Source: Desulfobacterales bacterium
Lineage (GTDB): Bacteria; Desulfobacterota; Desulfobacteria; Desulfobacterales; Desulfobacteraceae
Assembly: GCA_022361535.1 (NCBI GenBank)
Contig: JAKSAU010000655.1
Span: 1-25,716 of the forward strand
Direction of reading: 5' to 3'
DNA length: 25,716 nucleotides
Shown: positions 15,340 to 24,045 of the stretch, one piece after another
Numbering within the stretch: the first letter of the stretch is position 1
Layout: each line of letters opens with the position of its first letter
Position numbers and translations under genes: made by a program
Notes under the pieces: model-generated
Told to the model about the DNA's origin: nothing
Seen by the model: the letters and a program-made list of their open reading frames with translations, nothing else
The model's database searches: none

Positions 15340-16509
15340 CTAATAAGGATGAATTTCAACCCTTCTGTTCAGGGAACGTCCGAAATCCGTACCATTCAAT
15401 GCCACAGGTTTTGAAAAACCAAATCCTGTGGTGGCCATACGGTTACGAAGGATACCTTTTTTAACCAGGTAATCGGCAACAGCGTTGGCTCGTCTCATGG
15501 AAAGGCCCATGTTGTATGCTTCTGTGCCTACATTGTCGGTATGTCCCTGAAGTTCGATACTCATGGCAGGATTCTTCTCAAGGATCATTGCCACTTCGTC
15601 AAGAAGGCCATATGCTTTGGGTTTGATAACGGATTTGTCATAATCAAACAAGACATTGTCCAAGGCCCAGCAGCCAACTGCATTTACTTTTGCGCCAACA
15701 GGAGTGCCAGGGCACTGGTCTTCATCGTCATAAACACCATCTCCGTCACTGTCTTTTCTCATGGCTTTCGCGACAGGTGCAGGCGCTGCGCCGGCTTTTT
15801 TGTCCAGGAATACCTTTTCAACAAAGGCTGCCATGGCATCGCCACTCATCAGGTCATCGGCATTGGAAAGGAATCCGCAGTTCCCGATCCGTGCCACTTC
15901 AGAAAGGAAAGCCGTTCCTTGGGGATCATTTCCCACCTGGATGGGGTAAAAACAGATGGAGGAACCATAAAGGTCTTTAAGGTTCTGAACGTCTTCAATC
16001 TTGGGCTCCATGTCAAGGCCGTCGGAGATGATGACAACAGCATTGTGTACACCTGAAAGTCCTTTAAGATCGCCTCCTACTGCGTTCAGTGCAGTTCCAA
16101 GAGGGCTCCATCCGCCGGGCTCGGTAATCATGCCAAGCTTGCCGGCCAGGGTTGAGGAATGATATGTTTCCATACCGTAAAAAAGCTCTGTATGATGTTT
16201 GGAAACAGAGTCGGCATGGCCAAAAGATCTTAAACCGGCAGTCTGGCCCAGTTCCGGGATGGTCATATTCATTCGCTTGGTAATGGCTTTTGCGATAAAA
16301 AATTTGGGGTTCCCCATGTAGTCATGCCTCATGGAACTGGATGCATCCAGAACAATGATAAAATTATCAACCTTGGATTTGTACATTGAGGTATCAAAGT
16401 TTTTGGCTGAAAATGTCGGCAGGCCTACGGGTTCTTTGGTCGCACATCCGAAAAGAAAAAGGACGGCGATCACAAACAATAAACTTTGGATTAGAAATCT
16501 CTTGTTCAT
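15340..16509 (-). CDS. Lipoprotein with VWA, calcium-repeat and OmpA domains
   Basis: A 389-residue outer-membrane-type lipoprotein. Residues 1-22 are a lipoprotein signal with lipobox LFGC (Cys22 acylated); the residue after it is Ala, which does not favour inner-membrane retention. A von Willebrand A domain follows (about 48-235) with an intact MIDAS start D55-A-S57-S-S59 and ISDGLD. Next is a thrombospondin type 3-like calcium motif (DSDGDGVYDDEDQCP, 253-267) and an OmpA-like peptidoglycan-binding domain (about 283-389) with LQGHTDNVGTEAYNMGLSMRR and a final NRRVEI. It probably tethers the envelope to peptidoglycan while presenting a metal-dependent binding domain. The start at 16509 is chosen because AAAGGAGAAAAG precedes it and the signal peptide begins there; the open frame extends 81 codons further upstream without sense. 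Confidence 0.92.
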   Translation of the reverse strand: MNKRFLIQSLLFVIAVLFLFGCATKEPVGLPTFSAKNFDTSMYKSKVDNFIIVLDASSSMRHDYMGNPKFFIAKAITKRMNMTIPELGQTAGLRSFGHADSVSKHHTELFYGMETYHSSTLAGKLGMITEPGGWSPLGTALNAVGGDLKGLSGVHNAVVIISDGLDMEPKIEDVQNLKDLYGSSICFYPIQVGNDPQGTAFLSEVARIGNCGFLSNADDLMSGDAMAAFVEKVFLDKKAGAAPAPVAKAMRKDSDGDGVYDDEDQCPGTPVGAKVNAVGCWALDNVLFDYDKSVIKPKAYGLLDEVAMILEKNPAMSIELQGHTDNVGTEAYNMGLSMRRANAVADYLVKKGILRNRMATTGFGFSKPVALNGTDFGRSLNRRVEIHPY

Positions 16510-16832
16510 CTTTTCTCCTTTTGAAAATAAAGAATCGCTATGTTTTTGGATTACACAAATTTTGAGACGGACAAATTTAATCAATATACTACATGAGAAA
16601 GATGATGAAATCAACTCTTCTTTTGCTAAATTTGAATGGGGTCTGAGCTGTATTAGGCCTTGTTTTAAAGGGCTTTTGGCTGAGAATGAGTTAATCGTGA
16701 GAAAAAACGATAGATTATGGAAACATGCTGCCGACTGTCTATGGAAAAACAACGAAAAAGTGGCGGCGAATTTTTTCGCTTTTTGGGAACTAAACTTCCT
16801 AGAATTTTCGCATATGAAAAATCGCTTAACGA
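16510..16832. other. Intergenic region between the lipoprotein and kinase genes
   Basis: A 323-nt AT-rich stretch between two minus-strand genes. Both strands happen to carry long open frames here, but neither has a ribosome-binding site or protein-like composition. It holds a candidate minus-strand promoter at 16586-16614. No clear terminator for the kinase gene is visible; only a 4-bp stem with a following T-run lies just past its stop. Confidence 0.6.
16586..16614 (-). promoter_or_regulatory. Candidate promoter for the VWA/OmpA lipoprotein
   Basis: Read on the minus strand, TTGATT (16614-16609) and TAGTAT (16591-16586) are spaced by exactly 17 nt, about 77 nt upstream of the start codon. 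Each box matches consensus at four of six positions. Confidence 0.4.
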
Positions 16833-18026
16833 TTATTCGGGGAGCAGTGACGGAATAATCGCCTCAATTGTGTTACCGCCTGAGGACTTGCTATATAATG
16901 TGATGCTTCCCTGGTTACGCTCAACAATGCTTTTAACAAGAGTAAGTCCTAAGCCTGAGTCGTCTCGTCCCATCTCCTTTTTTGCATAAAATGGCTCAAA
17001 AATGCGATGATGGTGATGAACTTGAATGGGACGACCGTCGTCATCGACTTTGATCAGGATATCTTGTCCGTTGGTACAAGAAAGGGTTAGTTCAACCTTG
17101 CCCCTTAAGTCTGTATTTTGGGCTGCGTGGGCCATAAGAATAGCTACGATTTTGGTCAAAAGAAGTTCATTAAGACCAATCCGGGGTATATAGCGATCTG
17201 TTATAAGGGAAAATCGAATTTTAGGATAGCGGTCTTCCAGCTGCCTAAGGGAAAGTCCTTGAAAATATGCTTGTACAGTTGATGCGGTATCCGTACCCTG
17301 GCTGGGGTGTGTATCGGGCCTGGTGAGAAAAAGAAAATCCCGGACAAGTTCGGATGCTGTTAAGCCGGATTCGTGGATAAAAGAAATACCGTCTTTTATC
17401 GGGCTGTTTTCTTCAACCTGCATGAGCATCAGTTCAGGATAGGAAACAAGTCCTGCAAGGATATTATTTAATTCATGAGCAACCTTACCTGCAACAAGCC
17501 CCATCTGCCTGGTTTCGTCTTCCTGGTCGCGGTAATTCTGACACCCTATAATACCAGCCAGGCACTTTAGGGCGTTGACCTGGTCCGGTGAGAAACTCCG
17601 GGGGTGGGTATAAGCTACCCAAAGGATGCTTGACTGCCTCTCCCCTGTGCTAACTTTTGCTCCAATAAGTGATTTCAGACTAAACTGGTTTGCCAGCACA
17701 ACGTCATTGTCAACACCGGGTTCGATGATAACGATATTTTTCTCATGATGCTGCCGGGTAAGACAGCTTCTGCCGGAAGCGATCAGGTCGTCTATGCCCT
17801 GGGGAAGGTTTAAACCGGATATAATAGTGGGCTGGCTACCCGATATATCCAGGTAAACAGAAAAATTGCCTTTCAAAAGGGCGCACGCCTGAGAAACTAT
17901 GACATGGCAGTTTTCTATCGGGTCTGCACCTAAGGTATCAAAAATTTGCGCAGTACGGGTAAAAAGGGTGTCAATTTTACCCAGGCGCCTGTTCTCCGCA
18001 TTTTTCATAACCTCTGTAAAAGACAT
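16833..18026 (-). CDS. Soluble GAF-domain sensor histidine kinase with altered N box
   Basis: A 397-residue protein with no membrane segment. Residues about 20-165 resemble a GAF sensor domain (IFDTLGADPIENC, then SLIGAKV and AYTHPRSFSPDQ). A dimerisation/phosphoacceptor helix carries AHELNNILAGL with H184. The ATPase domain (about 270-397) has a G1-like box VDDDGRPI, FEPFYAKKE and the G2 box GLGLTLVKSIVE. The N box reads ILMAHAAQN, with H300 where the Mg-ATP-contacting Asn (NAxxA) is expected, and the G1 box has DDGRP rather than DxGxG. ATP binding may be weakened. No response regulator gene is adjacent, so it is an orphan. The region before the start codon has no clear SD, so the exact start is uncertain. 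Confidence 0.87.
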   Translation of the reverse strand: MSFTEVMKNAENRRLGKIDTLFTRTAQIFDTLGADPIENCHVIVSQACALLKGNFSVYLDISGSQPTIISGLNLPQGIDDLIASGRSCLTRQHHEKNIVIIEPGVDNDVVLANQFSLKSLIGAKVSTGERQSSILWVAYTHPRSFSPDQVNALKCLAGIIGCQNYRDQEDETRQMGLVAGKVAHELNNILAGLVSYPELMLMQVEENSPIKDGISFIHESGLTASELVRDFLFLTRPDTHPSQGTDTASTVQAYFQGLSLRQLEDRYPKIRFSLITDRYIPRIGLNELLLTKIVAILMAHAAQNTDLRGKVELTLSCTNGQDILIKVDDDGRPIQVHHHHRIFEPFYAKKEMGRDDSGLGLTLVKSIVERNQGSITLYSKSSGGNTIEAIIPSLLPE

Positions 18027-18077
18027 AGGAAATTTTTATTGTGAACCTTCAATAAATTCAAGTCTTTTTTTAAAATC

Positions 18078-18106
18078 TTGCAATTTGGGGGTAACAATTA
18101 TATACG
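18078..18106 (+). promoter_or_regulatory. Candidate promoter for uppP
   Basis: TTGCAA (18078-18083) with TATACG at 17-nt spacing (18101-18106), or TATATA at 15 nt, lies in the 136-nt divergent gap upstream of uppP. A 10-bp perfect palindrome GACGGCCGTC at 18124-18133 follows immediately and could be an operator near the transcription start. Consensus match only. Confidence 0.35.
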
Positions 18107-18162
18107 AGTTCGAGGCTGGCCCTGACGGCCGTCGATAGAATCGAATTTATGCAGGAAAGAAT

Positions 18163-18966
18163 ATGGAAATATATCAGGGTATCATCTTAGGCATCCTTCA
18201 GGGTTTAACCGAGTTCCTTCCGGTGAGCAGTTCAGGGCACCTGGTATTGGGCCAAATCTATTTTGGGATTACCGAATCTGCCCTGGCTTTTGATGTGTCC
18301 GTTCATATGGGTACGTTAGCTGCCGTACTGGTGGTTTATTTTAAAGATATCAAAGATATTTTGAACAGCTTGTTTCATTATGCGGCGACCCGCGAGCGTT
18401 CCGGGCATGAAGCCAATCTTAATTTTGCTATTTGTATTATTGTGGGGTCCATACCCACGGCTTTGATTGGATTTGGGTTAAAAGAGTTTGAGCATATTCT
18501 TTTTACTTCTTCTTTTCTGGTTGGATGTATGCTTCTGCTCACCGGAACCCTGCTGTGGGTATCCAGAAAGTTTTATCGGGTGGAAGGCGGTGGATCGCTT
18601 TCTATTAAACATGCCCTGATTATCGGTACTGTCCAGGGTATGGCTGTGATCCCTGGGATCTCACGGTCCGGGTCTACCATCGCTGCGGGGCTTTTTTCCG
18701 GAATTGACAGGGATACAGCAGCGCGCTTCTCTTTTCTATTGTCCATTCCGGCTATCCTGGGAGCACAGGTAATAAGCATAAAAGATGCACTAGAATCCGG
18801 TGGGCTCATTGACCCGGTCACCATTTATGGTACAATCGTTTCATTCATCGTCGGTCTGGTGGCTTTAAAACTGCTATTAAAACTGGTTCATACGGGGAAG
18901 TTTCATTTATTTGCCCCCTATTGCTGGCTGGCCGGAATCCTGGCGCTTATTTCGAACTATATGTAA
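18163..18966 (+). CDS. uppP: Undecaprenyl-diphosphatase (BacA/UppP family)
   Basis: A 267-residue multi-pass membrane enzyme that dephosphorylates undecaprenyl diphosphate to recycle the lipid carrier for peptidoglycan and surface polysaccharides; overexpression gives bacitracin resistance in other bacteria. The first catalytic motif is GLTEFLPVSSSGH with Q13 and E17 (QxxxE) and H26. The second is PGISRSGST with R168 (E. coli R174 region). Length matches the family (about 270). The start at 18163 has AGGAAAG just upstream. The phosphomannomutase gene begins 9 nt after its stop, with AAGGAGG spanning the join, indicating co-transcription. Confidence 0.96.
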   Translation: MEIYQGIILGILQGLTEFLPVSSSGHLVLGQIYFGITESALAFDVSVHMGTLAAVLVVYFKDIKDILNSLFHYAATRERSGHEANLNFAICIIVGSIPTALIGFGLKEFEHILFTSSFLVGCMLLLTGTLLWVSRKFYRVEGGGSLSIKHALIIGTVQGMAVIPGISRSGSTIAAGLFSGIDRDTAARFSFLLSIPAILGAQVISIKDALESGGLIDPVTIYGTIVSFIVGLVALKLLLKLVHTGKFHLFAPYCWLAGILALISNYM

Positions 18967-18975
18967 GGAGGATTT

Positions 18976-20328
18976 ATGCATCCCGGAATTTTCAGAGAGT
19001 ATGATATCCGCGGTGTTGCAGGAGAAGAGATTACCGAACAGGACGCGATGTCCATAGGACGTGCCTACGGCACCCTGCTTGCCAACCAGGGCAAGAAAAA
19101 GGTGTCTGTAGGGTGTGACTGCCGCACCACATCCCCGGCATTTTCAAAAGCCTTTATAAAAGGTGTTCTGGCCACCGGATGTGATGTTGTTGATATTGGC
19201 ACCTGTCCCACCCCGGTCCTTTATTTTTCCATTCACCATCTTGAGCTTGAGGGCGGGGCCATGGTTACCGCCAGTCATAATCCGCCAGAGTACAATGGAT
19301 TCAAGCTGATGAGCGGGCTGGATTCTATTCACAGTCAGGGACTCCAGGACATCAGAAAGATTATAGAAAGCGCAGATTTTGCAAGCGGCGAAGGAACCTT
19401 GACCGAAACCGATGTGATTTCTCCCTATAAAGCCATGATAATAGACAATATCACCCTGAATAAAGAAATCAGGGTGGGTATTGATGCAGGTAACGGTACT
19501 GGTGGTATTACGGCATTGCCGGTACTCAAAGATCTTGGATGCGAGGTGCATGACATCTACTGTGATCTTGACGGTACCTTTCCCAATCATGAAGCCGACC
19601 CTACCCAGAAAAAGAACCTAACCGATCTGATTGCCCTGGTTGAAAAAGAAAACCTGGATCTTGGCGTAGGATATGACGGAGATGCAGACCGTATAGGCGT
19701 TGTGGATAAATACGGCAATGTGATTTACGGGGATCAGCTCATGATCATTTTTGCCCGTGAAATACTTAAACGCAAGCCAGGGGCTACATTTATCTCTGAA
19801 GTCAAATGCTCCATGGTCATGTACGATGACATTAAAAAGCAAGGCGGTATCGCCATCATGTGGCGGACCGGCCATTCTTTGATCAAGAAAAAGATGAAAG
19901 AAGAGGGAGCTGCCCTGGCCGGCGAAATGAGCGGCCATATGTTTTTTAAGGACCGGTACTACGGCTTTGACGACGCCCTTTACGCCACTTGCAGGCTTTT
20001 GGAAATCATGGCGGATACGGGCCTTGGCGTAGACGAACTGATAAAGGATTTGCCAAAGACCTTTACTACCCCTGAAATTCGTGTTGAGTGCCCGGATGCA
20101 GTTAAATTTGATGTGGTGGCCAAAATCGTGGCCTTGTACAAATCAAAACAAGAGGTCATTGACATTGACGGGATGCGGGCCATTTACGATGACGGGTGGG
20201 GCCTTGTCCGGGCTTCAAATACCCAGCCTGCATTGGTACTCAGGTTTGAGGCGTTGACAGAGTCCCGCCTGGAAGAGATAAAAACTGAGATAGAAACGGA
20301 TTTGAAGAAAATCATAGAGGAGATGTAG
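18976..20328 (+). CDS. Phosphomannomutase/phosphoglucomutase
   Basis: A 450-residue alpha-D-phosphohexomutase interconverting hexose 6- and 1-phosphates for exopolysaccharide, LPS and nucleotide-sugar synthesis. All four domain signatures are present: the phosphoserine loop TASHNPPEYNG (S100), the metal loop DGDADR (D234, D236, D238), the sugar-specificity loop GEMSGH, and the phosphate-binding RASNTQPAL near the C-terminus. The N-terminus IFREYDIRG is typical of the AlgC/ManB group, which often acts on both mannose and glucose phosphates; the substrate cannot be fixed from sequence. The start at 18976 is preceded by AAGGAGG. It follows uppP by 9 nt, a sensible envelope-polymer pairing. Confidence 0.95.
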   Translation: MHPGIFREYDIRGVAGEEITEQDAMSIGRAYGTLLANQGKKKVSVGCDCRTTSPAFSKAFIKGVLATGCDVVDIGTCPTPVLYFSIHHLELEGGAMVTASHNPPEYNGFKLMSGLDSIHSQGLQDIRKIIESADFASGEGTLTETDVISPYKAMIIDNITLNKEIRVGIDAGNGTGGITALPVLKDLGCEVHDIYCDLDGTFPNHEADPTQKKNLTDLIALVEKENLDLGVGYDGDADRIGVVDKYGNVIYGDQLMIIFAREILKRKPGATFISEVKCSMVMYDDIKKQGGIAIMWRTGHSLIKKKMKEEGAALAGEMSGHMFFKDRYYGFDDALYATCRLLEIMADTGLGVDELIKDLPKTFTTPEIRVECPDAVKFDVVAKIVALYKSKQEVIDIDGMRAIYDDGWGLVRASNTQPALVLRFEALTESRLEEIKTEIETDLKKIIEEM

Positions 20329-20380
20329 ACAGTGTTTATCCAAAAAATAGACAGATATAAGGCATATCTGAAATTTATGG

Positions 20381-22261
20381 ATGGACACTAAACAAGATTT
20401 TATGCAGTTATCCAAACCTCAACAGGATGCCGTAGATCATACCGGCTCCCCGGCCCTTGTGGTTGCGGGAGCCGGTTCAGGTAAAACAAGAACGCTTACG
20501 GCTAAGTTTTCACATCTGATTAATTTAGGCCATGATCCCAAGCGGATTTTGGCCATTACATTTACCAACAAGGCAGCCCAGGAGATGAAATCCCGGCTCA
20601 TGGAAATGACCGGGCTACCGGAGTTCAGTTTTGAATGGGTGAGAACCTATCATTCCGCCTGCCTCATGATATTGAAAAAACATTGTGAAAAAATGGGATA
20701 TACCCCACCGCTCCAAGTTTTTTCCGTATACCAGCAGGACAAACTGGTCAAAGAACTCTGTGTACAGAACAATATTGAGAAAAAGTTTGCCAACCGGATT
20801 CTGACGGCCATCTCCCGAGCCAAAAACGACGGGGATCCAAAACGATACTTTGATATGCGCCCGGGGTTTTACAACATTAAACTCAGTGATATCTATGACC
20901 AGTATGAAGCCCGGCTGGCAGAAATGAACTGCGTGGATTTTGACAATATCCTGCTCAAAACCCGTGACCTGCTCCGTGACAATGAAGAAATTTGTCAGTT
21001 TTACCGGGATTATTTTTCTTTTATCCTGGTGGATGAGTACCAGGACACAAATAACCTCCAGGAAGACTTAACAGGGCTTTTGCTGGGTGGTCACCGCAAT
21101 TTGTTCTGTGTTGGGGATGATTGGCAGGCTGTATACGGGTTCCGCGGTTCCAACGTAAACCATTTTTTAGGATTTCCTGACAAGTATAAGGATGCCAAAA
21201 TTTACAGGCTGGAGGAAAACTATCGGTCTGCGGATGAGATTGTCCAGGCTGCCAATGACATGATTGACTATAACCCGGACAAGATGGACAAACGCTGCTT
21301 CTCCCAGAAAAAAGGAGGGGTGGTGGAAATTTATGATTTCATGTCTGATTCCCATGAGGCTGAATGGGCTGCCAAACGAATTAAAGCACTGCATAAACAA
21401 GGTCAGGGTATTCCGTATGACAAAATGGCTGTCGTTTACAGGACCAAGTTCTGCTCACTGCCTTTTGAAAAGATATTCAGAGCCTTCAGGGTGCCATACC
21501 GGCTCATGGGATCACAGGGCTTTTTTGAGCGTATGGAAATTCTGGACATCAACTCTTATCTGAGCGCATCTTATTTCCCTAATGATGATCTTTCTTTTGA
21601 GCGCATTGTCAATACGCCCAAAAGAGGTATCGGTCCGTCCATGATTAAAAAAATGGCTGATATCCGTACTGACGGGGTAAGCCTCCAGGCTGCAGCCCGG
21701 ACAATGGTCCGGGACCGGGTGCTGACCAAAAAGGTGCATGAAAATTTGTCTGAGGTGTTGGACATATTGGATACCATCCATGATATGCCGCCTGCCATGG
21801 CAATGGAAACGGTGATTGACCGTACCGGGTATTATGATTACCTGGAAAAAAAGGTCAAAACCGACGTTGAGTTTATCTCCAAAAAAGAGAATGTTGAGCA
21901 GCTCATCTATACGGCCAGGTCCAAGGATACCATGCTGGAATACCTGGAAGAAGCCGCCCTGATCCGTGAGGATAAAGATGAGGACGACCAGGATGAAAAC
22001 GGTGTGGCATTGCTGACCATCCATTCGGCCAAAGGACTGGAGTTTGACACTGTATTTATTGTAGGGTGCGAAGAACGTCTGTTTCCTCACTGGCGTTCCA
22101 TAGACGAAGGGGACAAGGCCTTGTTTGAAGAAAGACGGCTGATGTATGTGGCAATGACGCGGGCTGAACGGTTTTTATACTTAAGCCATGCCAATTACAG
22201 GAAAGGGGAGTTTGCCACCCGAAGCCGGTTCATCGACCAGATCAAAGAGTGTCTGGCCTGA
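20381..22261 (+). CDS. UvrD/PcrA-like superfamily 1 DNA helicase, short form
   Basis: A 626-residue SF1A helicase. Visible motifs: Q motif SKPQQDAV, Walker A AGAGSGKT (29-36), motif Ia AITFTNKAA, Walker B LVDEYQD (D218, E219), motif III VGDDWQAVYGFRGS, motif IV ENYRS, motif V LLTIHSAKGLEFDTVF and motif VI VAMTRAERFLYL. It should translocate 3'-5' and serve in repair or replication restart. The protein stops soon after motif VI, about 100 residues shorter than UvrD or PcrA, so the C-terminal extension with the RNA-polymerase-binding Tudor-like fold is absent. Motif III has DDWQA where UvrD/Rep usually have DDDQS. The start is uncertain: no good SD precedes 20381, and an ATG at 20402 would also fit. 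Confidence 0.92.
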   Translation: MDTKQDFMQLSKPQQDAVDHTGSPALVVAGAGSGKTRTLTAKFSHLINLGHDPKRILAITFTNKAAQEMKSRLMEMTGLPEFSFEWVRTYHSACLMILKKHCEKMGYTPPLQVFSVYQQDKLVKELCVQNNIEKKFANRILTAISRAKNDGDPKRYFDMRPGFYNIKLSDIYDQYEARLAEMNCVDFDNILLKTRDLLRDNEEICQFYRDYFSFILVDEYQDTNNLQEDLTGLLLGGHRNLFCVGDDWQAVYGFRGSNVNHFLGFPDKYKDAKIYRLEENYRSADEIVQAANDMIDYNPDKMDKRCFSQKKGGVVEIYDFMSDSHEAEWAAKRIKALHKQGQGIPYDKMAVVYRTKFCSLPFEKIFRAFRVPYRLMGSQGFFERMEILDINSYLSASYFPNDDLSFERIVNTPKRGIGPSMIKKMADIRTDGVSLQAAARTMVRDRVLTKKVHENLSEVLDILDTIHDMPPAMAMETVIDRTGYYDYLEKKVKTDVEFISKKENVEQLIYTARSKDTMLEYLEEAALIREDKDEDDQDENGVALLTIHSAKGLEFDTVFIVGCEERLFPHWRSIDEGDKALFEERRLMYVAMTRAERFLYLSHANYRKGEFATRSRFIDQIKECLA

Positions 22262-22284
22262 CCTGAACCCAAACGGATTGATTC

Positions 22285-23532
22285 ATGGATCTTTTTTACG
22301 CCATACGTGAACCGGTTTCCCAGGCTGCAGCCAAAATCCTGGGACAGGGTCACCGTATCATCCCTTCGGCCCACAAAGGCGTATTTATCACCCTTTTTTT
22401 CATTATCTTTACCACTGTTACAGGTGTCGGCATAGTCGTTCCCCTGCTGCCCATCTATGCCCATGATTTAGGGGCGGCAGGGATCTATGTGGCCATGATT
22501 TTCGGTGCTTTTTCCATTTCCCGGACTTTTCTTTTGCCTGTGTTTGGCCGCCTTTCCGACCAGAAAGGACGAAAGCCCTTTATATTGGTCGGTCTGATGA
22601 GCTACGTGCTGGTATCCCTGGCATTTGTCTGGTCCAGCAGCATTGAAGAATTGATCTTCATCCGGTTCATTCAAGGGGCTGGTTCAGCCATGATTATGCC
22701 CGTGGTTCAGGCCTATGTCGGCGAGATAACCCCTGAAGGCACAGAAGGCTATTCAATGGGGTTATTCAATCTATCCATGTTTTTAAGCCTGTCCTTGGGC
22801 CCGTTCATGGGTGGAACGATTCTGGATTTATGGTCCATGAAAGGGGCCTTTTACTGCATGGGCGGACTGTCCCTGGCAGGGCTTGCCCTCTGCCTGGTTT
22901 TTTTGCCTCCCCTGTCTGTTGAGCAGGTCAGGTTCCGGGAACGTGATCCTGTGCCCTTGTCCATGGTGGTCAAGGATTGGGAGCTTGCGGGCCTGGTTGT
23001 TTTTCGTTATGCATATACTGCATGTATCGGTATTATCTGGTGTTTTCTGCCCTTGTTTGCCAGCACTGAATTCGGTTTGTCCGGTTCCAAGATCGGACTT
23101 TTAGTTATGGTGGGAGTCTTTGTAGCAGGTGTGCTGCAGCTGCCCATGGGATATGTTGCAGACCGGGTGAATAAAAAACTGATGATCATCATGGGTGGAA
23201 TGCTGTCTGCTGTCGGGATTATCTATCCTTTTTGGGCGCTTTCTTTTAACGACTTGCTGCTCGGGGTATTTATTTTCGGTATTGGCGGCGGAATTGCCAT
23301 GCCGGCCGTATCAGCTTTGGCTGTTGTCAAAGGCGATGAAAAAAAAGCAATGGGATCAGTTATGTCGATCTTGACTGTTGCACATTCCCTGGGCATGTTC
23401 ACAGGCTCCATATTAGCCGGTTTGTCCATGGATTTTTTCAGCCTTTCTTATGCCTTTCCTTGTGGTTTTATCATCATGGTGGCAGGCACTCTTATTTTTC
23501 CACTTCTGTACCGTCGGCAAAACAAAAAATAA
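22285..23532 (+). CDS. Major facilitator superfamily transporter
   Basis: A 415-residue, 12-helix secondary transporter. Motif A between helices 2 and 3 is GRLSDQKGRKPF (from residue 88), and a degenerate repeat GYVADRVNKKLM appears in the second half, as expected for the duplicated six-helix unit. A motif-C-like glycine-rich helix, LSLSLGPFMGGTIL, suggests a drug/proton antiporter-type protein, but the substrate cannot be read from sequence. About 30 hydrophilic residues precede the first helix (GVFITLFFIIFTTVTGVGIV); a later start is possible because no strong SD is seen before 22285. It begins 23 nt after the helicase stop and is probably on the same transcript. Confidence 0.92.
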   Translation: MDLFYAIREPVSQAAAKILGQGHRIIPSAHKGVFITLFFIIFTTVTGVGIVVPLLPIYAHDLGAAGIYVAMIFGAFSISRTFLLPVFGRLSDQKGRKPFILVGLMSYVLVSLAFVWSSSIEELIFIRFIQGAGSAMIMPVVQAYVGEITPEGTEGYSMGLFNLSMFLSLSLGPFMGGTILDLWSMKGAFYCMGGLSLAGLALCLVFLPPLSVEQVRFRERDPVPLSMVVKDWELAGLVVFRYAYTACIGIIWCFLPLFASTEFGLSGSKIGLLVMVGVFVAGVLQLPMGYVADRVNKKLMIIMGGMLSAVGIIYPFWALSFNDLLLGVFIFGIGGGIAMPAVSALAVVKGDEKKAMGSVMSILTVAHSLGMFTGSILAGLSMDFFSLSYAFPCGFIIMVAGTLIFPLLYRRQNKK

Positions 23533-23585
23533 GTTAATGCGGTGCTAATCGCTGACAAGACCCGGTCAAAAAGAAGGAGAATACA

Positions 23586-24044
23586 ATGAAAGCAGGTCTT
23601 ATTGTTGCCGGCTCTGTTATACTGGGGTTACTGCTTTTGTTAATTTTACTACGAATTATTTTAAGGCAAGTACGATCCAGCCTTAAAACGTATATACGTG
23701 AACACTTTGACAAAACAGAGATACTAAAATCAACAGTATCCGCGAATTATTTTGGCAGGCGATCTTTGGGAGGCAGGCAGACAAGGGGAAACGGCGCTCT
23801 TGTATTGACAAAGGACTCGCTATATTTTAAGCGGGCTGTGCCTCACCTTGAAATCATCATTCCCCTTACATCCATTTTTGAAATATCCATGCCCAGCTCA
23901 TTTAACGGCAGATCCGTAGGGGGAAAACTGCTTTGCGTGGAGTACAAAAAAGAGCAAGAACAAGATGCTATTGCATGGTCCTTGCCGGGAACCGGTGAGT
24001 GGGTCTTTGAACTTAAAAAGCGATGCACCCATCTTAGTTCATAG
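23586..24044 (+). CDS. Membrane-anchored protein of unknown function (possible PH-like fold)
   Basis: A 152-residue protein with one N-terminal membrane helix (residues about 5-26, rich in Leu and Ile) and a soluble C-terminal part of about 120 residues. The soluble part has alternating strand-like segments (GALVLTKDSLYFK, LEIIIPLTSIFEI, LLCVEYK) and a final WVFELKKR, a pattern recalling small bacterial PH- or GRAM-like domains. This is a weak resemblance and I do not recognise the family. AAGGAG ends 8 nt before the start at 23586. It follows the transporter by 53 nt. Its stop codon is one nucleotide from the stop codon of the convergent hybrid kinase, with no terminator between them. Confidence 0.75.
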   Translation: MKAGLIVAGSVILGLLLLLILLRIILRQVRSSLKTYIREHFDKTEILKSTVSANYFGRRSLGGRQTRGNGALVLTKDSLYFKRAVPHLEIIIPLTSIFEISMPSSFNGRSVGGKLLCVEYKKEQEQDAIAWSLPGTGEWVFELKKRCTHLSS

Positions 24045-24045
24045 T

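Noticed and set aside
16510..16752. 81-codon N-terminal extension of the OmpA/VWA gene
   Set aside because: The lipoprotein signal and AAAGGAG site fix the start at 16509; an upstream extension would bury the signal peptide.
16331..16858. Plus-strand open frame of 175 codons across the lipoprotein start and the intergenic region
   Set aside because: Overlaps the signal peptide of the lipoprotein in antisense, has no ribosome-binding site and no recognisable domain; chance open frame in AT-rich DNA.
18027..18162. Possible tRNA suggested by a GTTCGAG string
   Set aside because: No acceptor stem, anticodon arm or CCA-compatible end could be folded around it.
21512..22090. Minus-strand open frame of 192 codons inside the helicase gene
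   Set aside because: Antisense shadow of strongly conserved helicase motifs with no start signals.
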